In this document: piece by piece, positions 31,669-32,950 of the stretch | How the letters are laid out: every line of letters starts with the position of its first letter | Position numbering within the stretch: position 1 is the stretch's first letter | Assembly (NCBI GenBank): GCA_001872285.1 | Contig: MNXU01000022.1 | Span: 1 to 32,950, forward strand | Direction of reading: 5' to 3' | DNA length: 32,950 nucleotides | From: Betaproteobacteria bacterium CG2_30_68_42 | Lineage (GTDB): Bacteria; Pseudomonadota; Gammaproteobacteria; Burkholderiales; Rhodocyclaceae | Notes under the pieces: generated by a model | The model's input: only the letters and a program-made list of their open reading frames with translations | Databases searched by the model: none | Told to the model about the DNA's origin: nothing | Position numbers and translations under genes: made by a program

Positions 31669-31684
31669 GGTCACTCCAGAGCGC

Positions 31685-32950
31685 TCAGTGCGCCTCGTCC
31701 CAGTTCGCGCCCACCCCGACATCCGCCACCAGCGGCACCGCGAGTTCGGCGGCACCGCACATCAGCTCCGGCAGGCGGCCGCGCACGCGCTCCAGCTCCC
31801 GCTCCGGCACTTCCAGCACCAGCTCGTCGTGAACCTGCAGGATCAGCTTCGCGGCGAGGCGCTCCTCGTCCAGCCAGCGCGCGAGGGCGATCATCGCGCG
31901 CTTGATCAGGTCGGCGGCGCTGCCCTGCATCGGCGCGTTGATGGCGGCGCGCTCGGCGCCGGCGCGGCGCGCCGCGTTGCCGCTGCGGATGTCGGTCGCC
32001 CACATGCGCCGGCCGAACAGCGTCTCGACATAGCCGCGCTCGCGCGCCGTCTCGCGGGTCTCCTCCATGAAGCGGGCCACCCCCGGATAGCGCGCGAAGT
32101 AGCGGTCGATGAAACCCTGCGCCGCAGCGCGCTCTATGCCGAGTTCGCGCGCCAGCCCGAACGCCGACATGCCGTAGATGAGGCCGAAGTTGATCACCTT
32201 GGCATAGCGGCGCTGCTCGGCGGTGACCGCCGCGGGCTCGACCCCGAACACCTCGGCGGCGGTGGCGCGATGGATGTCCTCGCCGGCCGCGAATGCGCGC
32301 GCGAGCCCCGCATCGCGCGACAGGTGGGCCATGATCCGCAGCTCGATCTGCGAGTAGTCCGCCGAGACGAGCGCGTGTCCGGGCGGAGCGACGAAGCAGG
32401 CGCGGATGCGCCGGCCCTCGGCCGTGCGCACGGGGATGTTCTGCAGGTTCGGATCCGAGCTCGCCAGCCGCCCGGTCACCGCCGTGGCCTGCAGGTAGCG
32501 GGTATGCACGCGTCCGGTCTTCGCATCGACCATGCGCGGCAGCTTGTCGGTATAGGTGCCCTTGAGCTTGGCAAGCCCGCGGTAGTCGAGGATCAGGCGC
32601 GGGAGCGGATAGTCCAGCGCGAGCCGGTCCAGCACCTCCTCGTCGGTCGAGGGGGCGCCCGAGGGGGTCTTCTTGAGCACCGGCAGCTTCCCGCGCTCGT
32701 ACAGGATCTCCTGGATCTGGCGCGGCGAGTTGATGTTGAACGGCTGCCCCGCGAGCGCGTGCGCGCGGGCTTCCAGATCGATCAGCCTCTCGCCCAGCTC
32801 CCGGCTCTGGCGCGCGAGCCCTTCGCAATCGACGAGCACGCCGTTGCGCTCCATGCGGAACAGCACTTCCATGACCGGAAGTTCGATGTCGCGGTAGAGC
32901 GCTTCGAGCCGCGGCGCGGCGGCGAGCTGCGGCTGCATCGCGCGATGCAG
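31685..32950 (-). CDS. polA: DNA polymerase I, C-terminal part (runs off the window)
   Basis: The reading frame is open to the right edge of the window. The 421 visible residues cover the end of the 3'-5' exonuclease-like region and the whole polymerase domain: [22 protein letters not shown]-type template-binding region (written [16 protein letters not shown]), motif [10 protein letters not shown]-helix [14 protein letters not shown] and motif C VHDEL, ending NWDEAH. All catalytic motifs are intact. The 5' nuclease and most of the N-terminus lie outside. It is followed by a 233-nt intergenic stretch with REP-like palindromes before yebC. Confidence 0.98.
   Translation of the reverse strand: MHRAMQPQLAAAPRLEALYRDIELPVMEVLFRMERNGVLVDCEGLARQSRELGERLIDLEARAHALAGQPFNINSPRQIQEILYERGKLPVLKKTPSGAPSTDEEVLDRLALDYPLPRLILDYRGLAKLKGTYTDKLPRMVDAKTGRVHTRYLQATAVTGRLASSDPNLQNIPVRTAEGRRIRACFVAPPGHALVSADYSQIELRIMAHLSRDAGLARAFAAGEDIHRATAAEVFGVEPAAVTAEQRRYAKVINFGLIYGMSAFGLARELGIERAAAQGFIDRYFARYPGVARFMEETRETARERGYVETLFGRRMWATDIRSGNAARRAGAERAAINAPMQGSAADLIKRAMIALARWLDEERLAAKLILQVHDELVLEVPERELERVRGRLPELMCGAAELAVPLVADVGVGANWDEAH

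Noticed and set aside
1-32950. CRISPR array, complete insertion sequence or defence genes
   Set aside because: No spaced direct repeats of the right size, no transposase and no nuclease/defence domains were found on either strand.

Overview
The window reads as chromosomal DNA of a GC-rich betaproteobacterium. The evidence is the gmk-rpoZ-spoT block, a DUF3460 protein (a family I know essentially from Betaproteobacteria), a System I cytochrome c maturation (ccm) operon, and a yebC-ruvC-ruvA-ruvB-ybgC-tolQRAB-pal-cpoB-queE-queC block. I cannot name the genus. Nearly every coding base is accounted for by housekeeping or respiratory genes, and most neighbours overlap by 1-4 nt.

Layout, plus strand. 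1-790 holds three small unrecognised ORFs that look accessory and may be the end of an integrated element. 1055-4135 is gmk, rpoZ and spoT (guanine nucleotides, RNA polymerase omega, stringent response). 4194-4373 is a DUF3460 protein, followed by ccmABCDEFGHI (4466-11570), a complete set for exporting and ligating heme to apocytochrome c. After a 546-nt gene-free leader comes a ten-gene operon (12117-19440) for a multisubunit Mrp-type cation/proton antiporter. Its order is E-F-G-(A C-terminal part)-B-C-D-D'-small protein-D'', which resembles the membrane arm of archaeal Mbh complexes more than the classical mrpABCDEFG order.

Layout, minus strand. 19493-19568 is tRNA-Lys(UUU), then a YeeE/YedE (TsuA-like) sulfur-compound transporter (19753-20868). 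From the right-hand end leftwards run polA (3' part only), yebC, ruvC, a UbiA/MenA-like prenyltransferase set between ruvC and ruvA, ruvA, ruvB, ybgC, tolQ, tolR, tolA, tolB, pal, cpoB, queE and queC. These cover Holliday-junction processing, the Tol-Pal envelope machine and 7-deazaguanine (preQ0) synthesis.

The main points of interest are the unusual Mrp operon (three antiporter-like subunits, the last lacking the TM7 lysine and histidine; a subunit gene with no canonical start at the expected position; a promoter-like site over a palindrome in a long leader), a 125-nt imperfect hairpin element after the YeeE gene, an 11-unit heptanucleotide array in the queE-queC gap, an inverted pair of REP-like palindromes between yebC and polA, and the prenyltransferase embedded in the ruv operon. 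I see no CRISPR array, no complete insertion sequence and no defence system.
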